NCBI GenBank assembly: GCA_025529335.1
Contig: JAMYHX010000472.1
Coordinates: 1-33,429, forward strand
From: Rhizopus sp. PT2906
Taxonomy: Eukaryota > Mucoromycota > Mucoromycetes > Mucorales > Rhizopodaceae
Direction: 5' to 3'
DNA: 33,429 bases
The position numbers and the translations under genes are program-made. Positions 9,977 to 21,562 of this stretch are shown here, in pieces. The notes below the pieces were generated by a model. The model was given only the letters and a program-made list of their open reading frames with translations, did not search any database and was not told the DNA's origin. The number at the start of each line of letters is the position of its first letter. Position 1 is the stretch's first letter.

Positions 9977-11256
9977 TTATTGCTGTTGTTGTTCAAAGAA
10001 AGCAGGGTTAAGATACATGCTATTGCCTGTTGATTGCTGATTATAGCTAGGCCCATTTCTTCCTCTATTGTTGTTGTTGTTATTGTTACGCATGTTACCT
10101 CTCATCATCATTTCATTATACATCCTTATGTTTGGGGGTACAGGTGGGGCAGCGAAATAAGGCATGCTTGGGTTGAAGGGGAAATTCATGGTTGTATTGC
10201 CTAATCTTGGCATAGGAGGTGTATTATTGACGATATTCCTTGTTGATTTGTTACTTGATTCTATTGACATATGAGTACAATCCTATCTCACTTTATATAA
10301 TTTTATACCTTTTGGTAAATGCTTGAATGGATTCGGTGAGGTTGTATATAGTGCATACACTCGTTTATGATCAAATTCACTATTCATTGTTTATCAGCAA
10401 TATATTCTATGAATTCTTTTTTTGTAACTTACGTTTTCTCAAAGACATCTTTCGCATGAGAAGCATATTCTTCATTATCAAACTCAAGAAATACAATACT
10501 ATAAAAAAAAAGGAGTCAAGATATTGTATCAATATCATGTATTATTTACCCTTTTGACTTTCCATTCATTTTATATTCAAAAAATGTCATTTCTTTAAGA
10601 TGTTCTATAAGATTAGCTTTCTTTAATGGTTCTTGAACGTCTTTGTCAGTCGTATACTAAAAGTATGTATTGTTTAAAGATTGTTACTATTGTGGTTATT
10701 ATTATTATTATTATTGTTATTACCCAATGGAGTTCCCCTAGATAAATGCTACTTGTGGGTTGATTTGATATACCACGTAATTGCGTTAAAGATGTTGGTA
10801 TTTGGTGTTGATGCTGTTGCTGTTGATGGTGCTGTTGGTTGTGTTGTTGTTGTTGTTGTTGTTGCTGTTTATGGCTCTGGTATGCCTGTAGTGTTGTTTG
10901 TATTTTTTGATAACCTATAATAATAGTAATAAGCGTTATTTATGCTATTTCAATATCATATGTTGTCCTTTTACCTTGTTTCTGATCTTCATTAATCTTT
11001 AATGATTTAGTTGTCTATTCTAAAGTTTAGTTCTTTTGTTTAGTTCATATAAAAGAATTTACCTTTTCATCCATAAGTTCTTCTTCTTCTTCTTCTGGCC
11101 TTGATCTCTTCTTTACTGGCACATCATGAACAATTTCTTCAAGATCATCTCCCTATTTTATAATATTAACCATCCATATTCTTTATATCTTTACTTTTAT
11201 TCAATTACCAAACCAAAGTCGTAATCACCATAAATATCAAGTTCTTCTTCAGCCAT
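9977..11256 (-). CDS. CPSF6/CFIm68-like RRM protein (cleavage factor Im subunit)
   Basis: Eight exons (11256-11209, 11152-11063, 11014-10975, 10914-10724, 10656-10550, 10498-10433, 10379-10309, 10260-9977) sum to 298 residues. The start MAEEELDIYGDYDFG matches the acidic DIYGD opening of CPSF6. After a KKRSRPEEEEEE patch and a Gln/His-rich stretch comes one RRM: SIYLGELHWYTTDKDVQEPL, then FFEYKMNGKSKG, then VFLEFDNEEYASHAKDVF. The W-x-TTD motif and the NG-x-SKG motif are the CPSF6 signature. NPFKHLPK follows, then a Pro/Met/Asn-rich tail ending in poly-Gln. In animals CPSF6 partners CPSF5 in choosing poly(A) sites in the nucleus. The human-type RS-rich C-terminus is missing and the protein is about half the human length. 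Function is inferred from the RRM. Confidence 0.75.
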
Positions 11257-11956
11257 TTATATTCTTTATGTTTAAGAAAAAGAAAGAAAAAAAGAAGTAA
11301 ACCTGATTCGGTCATTAAAACATTAGTTATTACCCAATAATTCAAAGGAAAGGGAAAGAAAGGGGGGGAGTAAAATGCCTCGATATGCATAGTCTGCCAT
11401 CATGGATTCTCTACTTCTTCTTACTTGATAAACTTCCTATAGTGTATGTATGATAACACCTTGGCTGATCATTTGCTTAAAGAGATTGGTGAAAATGAGC
11501 TACTTCAAGACTGAGTCGAATAAAAATAAAAATGGTTACGGCACATGATAAATGATTCGCTCGTAGCCATCAATTATATGCTCTGAGGTATAGAATCAAC
11601 AATATACAATCCAACATTTAACGGAAACTTAATGCAAAGAACAGGCTGACTATAAAAAGTATAATGATGAAATACAGTGTTTCCATTCTCAATTGATCAT
11701 ATTTTTTGAAGCCTGTTTGGACATTTCTTGAATTAAGTTGTCCAGGGTCCAAACTGTATGATTTTATTAGAATGACTGTTTGGTTTGGGAATCTTTGCTG
11801 TCAAATATAGTTTCTTTAAGGCATGACTTAAGAACAGTATGAGCTCATGAATCATCAAAATAACATTTTATTACAAGAAGATACGTCAGTCAGAGCATAT
11901 CTACATGACGATGCAGAGTATCGGTAATCTTCTTGTTAGTCGAAAGAAAAGATGAG
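11257..11956. other. Non-coding stretch upstream of the CPSF6-like gene
   Basis: Probably holds the minus-strand promoter of the CPSF6-like gene near 11257-11400. No coding frame with supporting features was seen in the rest. Confidence 0.45.
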
Positions 11957-12478
11957 TTATAAACTATTGAGTGTTTTTCTATCTTTCTTAAACCGTTTCA
12001 TATATGTCTGATGTTTATGCAATGTATTAATGATGTTTTCTGCAAGATTGGCTACCAAGATGAAGTTGGCTTTTTCATCTATGTTGCATTCTATCTTTAA
12101 GCCTTACAGGAATGCTTGCTGTCTAAAACATTTAGATGTCGTCTTCTTATTTTTTGAGTTCTTGTGTTTTCCTTGAAAATTTTGTGTTCTGGCTTGTCCA
12201 TAAGGAAGTCTATATCTTGCTCATTCAGCCACTGACTGGAACCAAGTGGAGAAGCTTTGTCAAAGTTCTTGGCGAATTTCCATACGGCACCCAAGATTTC
12301 TTTATCATATGCGTAAACCAGCTTGTATGATGAATCTGGTAGGTATTCCAACTCTGGTCGAAAGACGTAATTAATAAAGTCAATAATTTGCGAATCATTA
12401 GCTATGTTTTAGAGTAGGGAAACACTACCTGCATCAGAAGTTAGAATAATTCTACAGGCGTTACCTCTACCTATTACT
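11957..12478 (-). pseudogene. Unknown protein fragment, frameshifted
   Basis: Two segments join across a short GT-AG intron (12428-12402): VIGRGNACRIILTSDA, then ANDSQIIDFINYVFRPELEY and on through YAYDKEILGAVWKF to RTQKIRRRHLNVLDSKHSC. A stop follows at about 12097, but in the next frame the sequence continues without a break as GLKIECNIDEKANFILVANL to KRFKKDRKTLNSL and a stop at 11957. The protein-like quality on both sides points to a single one-base loss near 12100, or a missed splice. The 5' end is not found. I recognise no family. It could be a fragment of a mobile element gene or a lineage-specific host gene. Confidence 0.45.
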
Positions 12479-12934
12479 TATGATGTCGTCCAGCAAAGCT
12501 TTTGAATGTGCTTGTTTCTTTTCAAAAAGAAAGAGATAAAAAAGAAATGCTGTTATTTATTCTAGCTTTATGTTGTCAGTTTGATCAATAAAGAACCGAG
12601 ATCAACTCAAGTGTAATTACAATAAGTTATTTCATGTCAAAGGATATTTCACTACACTTATACATAGAACTTGGTTAGGAAAAGGAAGGAGATCAATACG
12701 ATCATAAAGCCATTTATCATGGACAAGCAGTCTTTTTAGACTGTTTCAAAGTAGTAAACTTAATGTTGAACAAATATCATAGCTATTCTATTTGTGATGT
12801 ATCTCCCTACAGAGATATCAATACCCCTTTTCAATGACGTTTCGTTCTGAACGTTACACAAACATTCAGCATTGAAGAAAGAGAGAAAAAAAAAAAAAGG
12901 GCAAAATAGAGTGTTTCATTTCTCACCATTTAAA
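12479..12934. other. Non-coding stretch upstream of VPS39
   Basis: Contains a poly-A run near 12888-12898 a few tens of bases before the VPS39 start codon. No gene is seen. Confidence 0.45.
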
Positions 12935-15900
12935 ATGCACGATGCTTTTCAAGTAACAACAGTAGTTGATAAACTAAATCGTATAGAATCTATCTTTGCT
13001 CACGGTAAGATAGACTTACATAACTTTTATATTCTCATTTGACATCATGTATAGGAGACAGACTCTTGATTGGCACAGGTTCGGGTCAGCTACTTGTCTT
13101 TGACATCAAAGAACCACTAGGTATAACTCATTATCTAAAGGAAGAACAATAATAACATGTTGTAGTGGCAGACGATAATGAAGTGCCCGAAGTAACACTT
13201 TCCAAGACTATAAAGGCTTTCTCAAAGAGACCTATTGAACAACTGGATATCATAAAGGAAATTGATGTACTCGTGTCACTCTCAGGTATATTTTTAAAAA
13301 GTGTATGCATAGAACAATAACCGAGATCTATTAGACGGACTGGTCAGCCTACACGATCTACATACATTTGAATTAAAGATGGCATTGGCCAAGACAAAGG
13401 GTGCCAACCTATTTGCAGTACAAACCATGGTTGAAATGAGCCCTGAGGAGCAAGTTCCAGTTCTGACTACTCGATTAGCTGTAGCTGTGAGAAAGAAGCT
13501 ACTTGTGTTTGTTTGGAAGGACACTCAGTTTTGCGAGACAAAGGAGTTGAATATACCAGACCGAATCAAAGCAATGTCCTGGGTGGGGACTACAAAGATT
13601 TGCCTGGGGTTCCTAGCAGAGTATGCTCTGATGGATGTCGAGCAAGGCCAACTAACAGAACTATTTGCCTTGACTGGACAAGCTGAAGCAGGGCCTATGA
13701 GTACTTTAAACAGTCTTTACAACATGTCAATAGGATCAAGAGGAGGAAAGCCGATGATTACAAAGATACCCAATAACGAGATGCTTTTAGCCAGAGACCG
13801 TAATTGACGTTATTTATTGTTATTTTTACGCTTCTTATAATCTATCAATAGACATCAGTATCTTTCTCGGATTGGATGGTACTCCAACACGAAAGGTGGG
13901 CATTGAGTGGTCAGGAGCACCAGAACAGATTGGTAAGTTGAAATAGGGAGTAATAAGAATATACTCATTTGACTGAACTAGGTTATTCTTACCCTTATGT
14001 GATTGCCATTCTTCCAAAGCATGTAGAAGTGCGAAACATCCAAACACTGTCCTTAGTACAACATATTGATTTAGCAAATACTAGATTCTTAAATCAAGGA
14101 AAACTAGTCTATGTGGCAAGCACCTCACAGATCTATCGTTTGACTCCCTATAGTTTTTCATCACAGGTAAATGTTGCATCCAAAAAAAAAAGAGAGAGAT
14201 GGCTGATTCTTTTGTTTAAAGGTAGATCAACTCGTGGAAAAGCAAGAGTATAAAGAAGCAGTCAGCTTGTTGGATCAAATTGATGCTGTACTTGTCCAAG
14301 ACAAGGAAGCGAAGCTCACTTCGATTCGTACTGCATATGCACATGACTTATTTCGACACGGAGAGTACGATAAGGCACTTGAACTATTCCAAGAACTGGA
14401 CACATCACCAGAAGAAGTGATCAGCTTATACCCAGACATGATTGCCGGTCACTTGGCCAAGAAGGAAGAAGATGAGAACAGCAATCATGATGGCGATGCC
14501 AAGAAGAGCATCGAAGAGGAAAAGATAGAGCGACCAGCAAGTCGGGCTTCAACTAAAAGCAAAGCGACTACAGTCGCAAGTTCCATCAAGCGAGAACCTG
14601 TGCCGCTCACCGGATTCCATCTTCGTGATGCTGTCACATATTTGATTCGATACTTAACAGATAAGCGACAGAAACTTGCCAGAAAGTTGAATGATCCCTC
14701 TGTCAAATCTCCCAAGAGTGACTCTGTCGATTATCAGTCTCTCTTGGATCAAGCGTCGTTGGTCGACACCACTCTTTTGAAATCGTACATGATGACTAAT
14801 GATGCACTCGTTGGTCCATTGCTCAGAGTTCAAAACCACTGTGATGTTGAAGAATGTGAGACAATCTTGATGGAGAAAAGAGTAGGTTAAAAAGAGATCA
14901 CATATGAAAAATAGGGACTGACATGATATAAAAAAAGAAATACAAGGAACTTGTCGATCTTTATAATTGTAAAGGATTGCACGGAAGAGCACTTGATTTA
15001 CTACAAAAGTAAAAATATTATAATAGTCAATCCAAGACGTATTAAAATGTTATTCTTAGACTTGGAAATCAACAAGATGGGCCCTTACGAGGCGTTCTGC
15101 CGACTATTCGATACTTGCAGAGACTAGGAATTGAACACTTTGAGCTTGTGCTAGAGTATTCACGTTGGGTGTTGGAAAAGGATCCAAAGCATGGCATGGA
15201 TGTAAGTTGAATGATATCTGAACAGGAGAAAGAGGAAAGAGAGACAGATGACTAATCCCTGGCTACAGATATTTATCGATGATCTAGAAAAGACAGAATC
15301 ATTTCCAAGAGATAAAGTGTTGAAGCATTTAGAGTCTATTTCAAGTGATTTGGTCATTCAATATTTGGAGTTTATCATTCAAGAACTACATGATGAATCT
15401 CCGGAATTTCATAATAGACTTGTTATTGTCTATCTCGATAAAATCAATTCAGATAAAAAGAAAAATGGTAAACATGACAGTTGACAAACAAAACCACTAA
15501 TCTATAATAGTAGGGGTTACCTATGACACAAGGTCTAGACTTCTTTCATTCTTGACAGGATCATCCTTTTATAAGGCGGAAAGGATATTAACACGTCTTC
15601 CGGATGATGGTAAACAAATGATCAGGATATCGTAATGCACTCTGATAACACTATTTTTATTAGACCTGTTTGAGGAACGAGCTATTCTGCTGAGTCGAAT
15701 CGGACAACACGATCAAGCACTTGATATCTATGTATATAAACTAAAAAACTACGTCATGGCAGAAGAGTAAGTGTAATTGCAAAAAAAAAAGGATAAATGA
15801 TTAATGATAGGATATTAGATATTGTACAAAGATATTCCGAGTGGATTCTAAAAAGGGCGAAGAGATGTACTTGACTCTGTTAAAAGTGTATCTGAATCCC

Positions 15901-16396
15901 AGTAATCAACAAGAACCATTGATTCAGCCGGCATTGGACTTACTTGCACATCATGGATCACACATTAATGCGAGTGAAGTCTTGTCTATCTTGCCTTCCG
16001 AAACACAATTACATGGTCTATTCCCGTTCTTTGAAAAGTATATTCGTGCGGCAAACAAGAGAAGGAATATGGACTTGATTGTAAAGAATCTATTAAAAGC
16101 AGAACAAATACAGGTAAATGAGTGACGACTTAAATATTCATATGCTAATTTGTGTCTTTTTTTATACGTAGGCTGAAGAACAACTCATGTATTACAGGTC
16201 TCGAGCTGTCAAAATCACAGAAGATCGCATGTGTCCGCAGTGTAACAAACGCATTGGCAATAGGTAAGTGAAGTAATGGAGATAGAATACTCTCTTTTGA
16301 CATCAGTGTAGTGTATTTGCTGTATTTCCAAATGGTGTCGTTGTTCATTACTCTTGTAAAGAAAAGATTGAACAGACACAATGGAGATTGACATGA
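12935..16396 (+). CDS. VPS39: Vps39/Vam6, HOPS tethering subunit
   Basis: Fifteen exons chain in phase from ATG 12935 to TGA 16394-16396: 910 residues, close to human VPS39 (886). The start MHDAFQVTTVVDKL matches the conserved MHDAF opening of the animal protein. An N-terminal CNH (citron homology) propeller is visible in GDRLLIGTGSGQLLVFDI and DGLVSLHDLHTFEL up to about residue 300, followed by helical clathrin-heavy-chain-type repeats (EYKEAVSLLDQID, KALELFQELD). A charged Lys/Glu/Ser-rich insert lies around residues 410-450. The C-terminus has the Vps39 zinc finger (MCPQCNKRIGNSVFAVFPNG, then HYSC). HOPS tethers late endosomes, autophagosomes and vacuoles before fusion and Vps39 binds Rab7/Ypt7; this role is known for the family. 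Several exons are under 110 bases. No damage seen. Confidence 0.93.
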
Positions 16397-16808
16397 GCTC
16401 TTTATCGGAACTGATAGGAGGAAAAGGAAGAAAGGATATTGTATCACATCTTGGTTTCATAAAAGAGTGTAAGGCTCGATAAATAAAAGCAAGATAAGGA
16501 ATGGGATAAAAAGTGTTATTTCTTCTTTTTCTTTTTCTTTAGAAATGACTTTTATCATTTTTACACATATTCATTGCGATCAAAGATCAGATGGAAATGG
16601 TACTGGAAAGACTTGCGCTGTTTGTGGATCAAAATTACACATGACTAGTATACATCTAAAGAACCTTTTTGTTTTTTTGATGACTTATTTGTATTAGAAC
16701 ATTGTCCGGTGCATCCTTAATTATTTGACATCTACTCATTAAAGCATATATACATCATCTTCTTTCATATCATTGTCATTGTCAATAAAAAACAAGTATT
16801 TATTGTTA
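16397..16808. other. Intergenic region between convergent genes
   Basis: VPS39 (+) and the trehalose gene (-) end towards each other here, so this holds both 3' untranslated regions. Two small plus-strand frames occur: 16381-16482 (MEIDMSSLSELIGGKGRK) overlapping the VPS39 stop, and 16545-16697 with TCAVCGSKLH. Joining them at the obvious donor and acceptor creates a stop, so neither is called. Confidence 0.5.
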
Positions 16809-19667
16809 TTATTCTTGTAAAAGCAAGTTTAAAAGATCCAAAAATTTCGTGCTCGACTCTAATCTCCACTTGGCAAGCGTCTTGCGTTCATGAGAGCCAA
16901 CAATAACAATAAATTGCACCACTTCTGTACCACTTGCTTGAATTCTTTCTAAAGTGCGGAACATGTCTTCATCGGTCTTATCATCTCCAACACAGAGAAC
17001 GAAATCGATCGTATGATTTTGAGCTACAACTCGATTGACCACCGATCCCTTATTGATTAAACTATGGCGAACTTCCACATTCATCTTGTTTGGTAAGCAT
17101 TCGATAGGTTGTTTGCCTACAAAGTTTTGCTCAATATGATTTTGACATTCCATTGCTTGAAATGCACTATTGTATGATGAGTTGAAGTGGACAACATATT
17201 GTTTTTCTTTCTTTTTTTACCCAAACTTTGGATCTGCCTTGCGATAATGCCAGACAATACAGCACTCCTTTTCCTCAACAGTACTGCCTGGTGTACGCTC
17301 AGTATAATACTCAAAGACCTCTTTAACTCCATCTTTCCAAGAAAAGTCCAGATTCTCTGCCGTGTTTATCCAAGTTGAGCTCTGTGGATCCTTGATGAAG
17401 CAACCATGTTCAGCAGATAAGCCCAAATTGGGTATATGGCCCAAATATCGGTCGAGCCATTCCTACAAAAATAATATTAGATAAAGATCTAATTGATCAA
17501 AGGGAGGATTACCTGTGTACGACCAGAGACAACCCATACGACATTTTGAGGGTTCTCGCATAGTTTTTTCAAGACTTCAATCGCTCTCTCTGAAGGCTTA
17601 GCATCTTCTGGGTTAGCATGAATAGGTACCAAGGTTCCCTATGATAACAAGAAAAAGAGTCAGCGTTACCTTCTTAACGTAATTTCATCCTTACATCATA
17701 GTCAAAAAACAATGCACGTTTGCTGCTATTATCATACTCTACTTTAACACGTGAAACATCGAGAGGAGCAGTTGTTCCCCAATTACTCTTTTTCGTGTCA
17801 AGGAGCCCCTTGACAAGAGATCGAGCCCAAAAGCTGGCAGTGTGAGATGTCACAAATTGACTAAGTTGCTTAACAAAAAGTGAACACAATATTCTAAACA
17901 TGCTTTACCTAGTGTCCCTACCTCATATTTTATCTTTTTTTCTTCTTCACTCATCGATAAACACTCTGCAATAGCTCTAGCGACTTCATTAAAGTTCCAA
18001 GGGTTGACAATAATGGCTGCACTCATACTTCTTGCTGTACCCGTAAATTCAGATAATATCAATGGACTGTGATGACCTTCCTGTGCGACGATGTACTCAA
18101 AGCTCGAAGTGTTCATACCATCAATCACGGGTGTAACGAGACCGATATCAGCCACCTTCAAAAGAGCATAGTATTCATCACGATCAATATGTTGATTAAA
18201 GAGATTGGCAGGCGAGAACTCTAATGAACCGTACTTGCTGTTGACGCGTGCAACAATTTCGTTTGCCTTTTTTTCGAGATCGGGAGTATCCAAGACACCA
18301 GGTGAGGTCACTTGGATCAAGACAACCTTATCTCGCCATTCGGGATATGTATCCAGAAAGATTTCAAAGGCTTCCAGTTTCTGAAGCACTCCCTTGACAC
18401 GATCGAGTTTATCTCTACCAATGATCAACTTCTTTCCTGCGTACCTCTCCCTAATCGCTTTTGCTTTAGGTTCAACACCCGGACGGTTGCAATGGTCTCG
18501 TGTTCTTTCAAGGTCAATGCCGATGGGATAGATACCTATTTGAACAAGAGATCCTTGACCAAGTATACCTGCGGGAGTGTACTCATAGCCTAGGAGACGC
18601 GTACAACAAGACGTGAAATGGCGAGCATAATCATATGTCTGCAAGCCGATCAGATTTGCTCCCAAGATACCTTGAAGAACCTCTCTACGATCTGGTATAT
18701 AAAAACATAAAAGTGAGTGTCTGTTATTATATAGCTCATTGTTACTTACGGGGAAGACATCTAAATATTTCAGAGCTTGGGAATGGTGTATGTATAAACA
18801 AGCCTACGCGTGCATCAGGCAGCCTCTCGCGAATCATCTGAGGAACAAGAAACAAGTGATAATCATGAACCCAAACTATAACAAGAACGCGTCAGAATAT
18901 CGATATACATAGTTAATATAAATTACTGATATCGCCATCGTTATAGTGATTTATTGCTTCTTGAGCAAAGATTTCATTCACTTTTACATAATCTTGCCAA
19001 AATGCAATCTCATCTACGTTATCAGACCACATAAGGTAGTGCATCAATGGCCAAAGCACTTTTTATATCTTTTTAGCTTCACATCATATTAACCATCTCT
19101 TTCATTATTCTTACCTTGTTTACTGTAACCTTCATAATGACCAGAAGCAAGCTTATCTTCAACAAAGATGGGTAGCATGTCATATTTAGACAGCAACAGA
19201 CTTGTTAAGCTATCTCTTTCCTCTTCATTAATGTCATTCACTTCGATAGGATCGTTTTCATCCGTAAATATGGAACCTGTGCCTCCAATATAAAGAGTCT
19301 GATAATCCTTCTTTAATGAATCAATGGCAGCATACATGGCTGAGTGACCGCGTCTTTGGGTTAATCGCCAGTTGTTGGTTCGATTGACAGTAATAGTGGA
19401 ACGTCTTCTTTGAATATGAGAGATAGGATTCAAGTCATGCTCTTCGGTTGGTGTATGAGCTGGAGTTATCTCAGAGTAAACATTAAAAGGGTTCTTTTGT
19501 AGCTTTAACTGCTTTATCTTGTCAAGGATAGACTGATTGGTATTGGATAAGTTGAGAATACAGCTGTACGGTAACTGGTTGACAACATTGATAATCTTGC
19601 CTTTAAATCCTTCTTCATCTCTCACTCCAATCACGGTTTCCTTTAGCTTGTTTACTGCGTTGTACAT
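16809..19667 (-). CDS. TPS2: Trehalose-6-phosphate synthase/phosphatase, Tps2 type
   Basis: Eight exons (19667-19115, 19058-18927, 18875-18750, 18691-17922, 17868-17695, 17638-17513, 17462-17221, 17166-16809) sum to 826 residues; yeast Tps2 has 896. Residues 1 to about 555 form a GT20 domain: IWVHDYHLFLVP, LFIHTPFPSSEIFRC, IIGRDKLDRVKGV, DGMNTSSFEYIVAQEG. The C-terminal HAD phosphatase has DYDGTL (split by an intron), VVWVVSGRTQEWLD and GDDKTDEDMF, with the catalytic Asp residues present. It removes phosphate from trehalose-6-phosphate, the last step of trehalose synthesis, important in stress and spores. The N-terminal strand reads NVVNQLPYSC, as in Tps2/Tsl1, not the SNR of active synthases, so the GT20 part is probably structural. 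An insert of about 140 residues (RRRSTITVNR onward) precedes the conserved WPLMHYLMW. Confidence 0.92.
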
Positions 19668-20120
19668 GATAGTTTATAAGAGAAAAAGAAGAAACTACAA
19701 AAATCTTTCCTATTTATGCACAGTAGAAGCGGAGGTCTAAATGACGTTATGCACAGCGTGGTAAATTGTTAACCTTTCCTAATGTTACGTAAACATTATA
19801 CTCTTTGCTGATAATACCCCCAGTTGGCGAGGATGGTTAGACTTTCTGTATAAGAAAAAATAAAGATAAGCTTTGGTTGTTTTGAAGCAATGCTGGGATC
19901 TCCCTCTTGTTTTGAATAGATACTAAATATCATTTCATATGAGGCCTTCTTTTTTTTTTTTTTCTAAACAGGTCATAAAGTTGCTTAAAAAGCCTCTATC
20001 ATGAGTGAAACACTTTTAAAAATAAAGTACTTACAAAGAAAGGTCTTGTCTTTTACAGTCCTCTTTTAAAATATTTTAAAAGAAAGGTCCCTTCTTTCTC
20101 TGTCTTTATTTTTCATTCCA
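19668..20120. promoter_or_regulatory. Divergent promoter region with a 22-base palindrome
   Basis: The trehalose gene (-) and the BORCS6-like gene (+) start on either side of this 453-base gap, so both promoters lie here. It has a T run at about 19951-19964 and a perfect 22-base palindrome at 20062-20083 (core TTTTAAAATATTTTAAAA), about 40 bases before the ATG of the plus-strand gene. No known factor site was identified with confidence. Confidence 0.5.
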
Positions 20121-20478
20121 ATGTCACAAGAAGCAAACATTGACTTGGACTTTTTTGAATCACTCGAGTCAAAATCACAACAATTATTTCAGCAGTTTGT
20201 AGATCATGTTTCAAAGGTTCAAGAACAAATGCAGCAAGTAGGAAACAATAAAAACCAAAGAGTTTGTTTTCGTGTCCCTAATGACTACACAGATGTCAAC
20301 ATCAACAACTGAGTTAGGACATGTCTACTTGTCAAGTACACAGCATTTGTGTGAAGAACTAGAGGCAAGCACTAGGAAATCTATTGAGCTGATTACTCAT
20401 TGTGATGAACTCGATAAGGATCTGCTACAACTGCAGGAACTTGCAAGACAAATGTATAAGCATAATGAATACTATTAA
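20121..20478 (+). CDS. Small coiled-coil protein, BORCS6-like
   Basis: Two exons (20121-20237 and 20293-20478) with a 55-base intron encode 100 residues. The first exon, MSQEANIDLDFFESLESKSQ through VSKVQEQMQQ, and the second, with CEELEASTRKSIELITHCDE and LDKDLLQLQELARQMYK, form two amphipathic helices. The order and the ending (CDEL, then LQELARQ) resemble the C-terminal half of BORCS6, a subunit of BORC, which recruits Arl8 to lysosomes and drives their movement in animals. Fungal BORC subunits are small like this. The assignment rests on remembered similarity of short helices, so another BLOC-1/BORC-type subunit is possible. It runs divergently from the trehalose gene. Confidence 0.55.
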
Positions 20479-20762
20479 GAGTGAAACTAATACTTGACCT
20501 ATTAGTAAGTCTGTGGACAAGGCCCTTGATCAATTACAATGCGCATTAAAAATAAAATAGCAATGGGAAAAGAGAAAAGAAGGAATGCTTTGTTAGGACA
20601 TAGAATATCGCCTTAAGAACCGTATTTCTTTCACTTTAGTGCACATAAACATCATACAAGAGGGATATTGATCACACTTTCTTTTTTTTTTTTTTTTGTA
20701 AAAACAATAAAGACAGTGAGAATGGTAAATGATCTCCTTTCTCTAGGCATTTTTTGATCTTT

Positions 20763-21330
20763 TCAAGCTGTACTTGTAGCTTCCAATTTTTCACCATCCT
20801 CTCCTTTATTTTGTTCGATATTTGAATGGGCAATGGTATACAGAAGCTTGATCACTATAAGAAGTTTTCCTTTCGAAAAACTCAACGTCCAGTAAAATAT
20901 CTTTATTATATTTTCAGTATAAAGCTGAGGATCCTCGTCAAGTAGATTTCGAATGTATTCCTGGTGTATGAATGTGAAGAAGCTTTTACGGTCAGGAATT
21001 TTTTTCTGAAAGTTTACATGACATTTCTTTTGTTTTCTAGTAACGCTCTCACCAACTTGGAGTAGTACGAAGTTCAATGCCAAGTTCCTTTACAAGTTTG
21101 ACTATTCTCCCTCGATCTATAAACACCTGTCTTATTGTGGCAATCATTATATGTAACAGCTTTCAGCTTTATATCATTGGTTTCTTTAACAATTCTTCTT
21201 CAGTAGACTTGCAGGTTGCTGAGAGGTGATTGATTCCAGGACAATATTGAGATCTGTGATCTGTGTCAGAATATTTCCCATAGGATCATTTATTCCTTGT
21301 TCATTGTAGACATTCTCCTGCCCATCTTTG
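20763..21330 (-). other. Possible exons of an unidentified gene
   Basis: Several protein-like stretches lie in different frames: GINDPMGNILTQITDLNIVL near 21290, MIATIRQVFIDRGRIVKLVK near 21147, and QEYIRNLLDEDPQLYTENII near 20960, the last ending at a stop at 20763. I could not splice them into one frame. The DPQLYTEN stretch faintly recalls Mediator subunit 10, but the rest does not follow. It could be a decayed gene or real exons with unusual splice sites. Confidence 0.25.
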
Positions 21331-21562
21331 TAAAGAAAAAAAAAAAAAGATATTTATCATTGCATAGCTTTTTGAATGAAAGTGAGTTAATCTATTGTGT
21401 GATATTTCTGGTTACTCAAAAAGATAAATTAACTAGGCATAAATAGACAAATAGATTTTACTTTGCATTTATTTTTGGCATAGTGCCATTAATTTCTGGC
21501 AAAGTGACAATATTTACCATTCTCACTAGATTAGATTATACAGTGTATGATCGATTTGAGCT

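Noticed and set aside
10681..10920. Hydrophobic plus-strand frame of Leu and Val repeats
   Set aside because: It is the complement of the Gln/His repeat and following intron of the minus-strand CPSF6-like gene.
16381..16697. Two small plus-strand frames after VPS39, one with a CAVCG motif
   Set aside because: The only good donor and acceptor join them into an immediate stop, and neither frame has a family resemblance.
12935..20478. Functional cluster of lysosome/vacuole genes (Vps39 and BORCS6-like)
   Set aside because: An unrelated trehalose gene lies between them in opposite orientation, and fungal neighbours of this kind are commonly unrelated.
20763..21083. Mediator subunit 10
   Set aside because: Only the DPQLYTEN stretch is similar; the surrounding sequence and the missing N-terminal helix do not fit.
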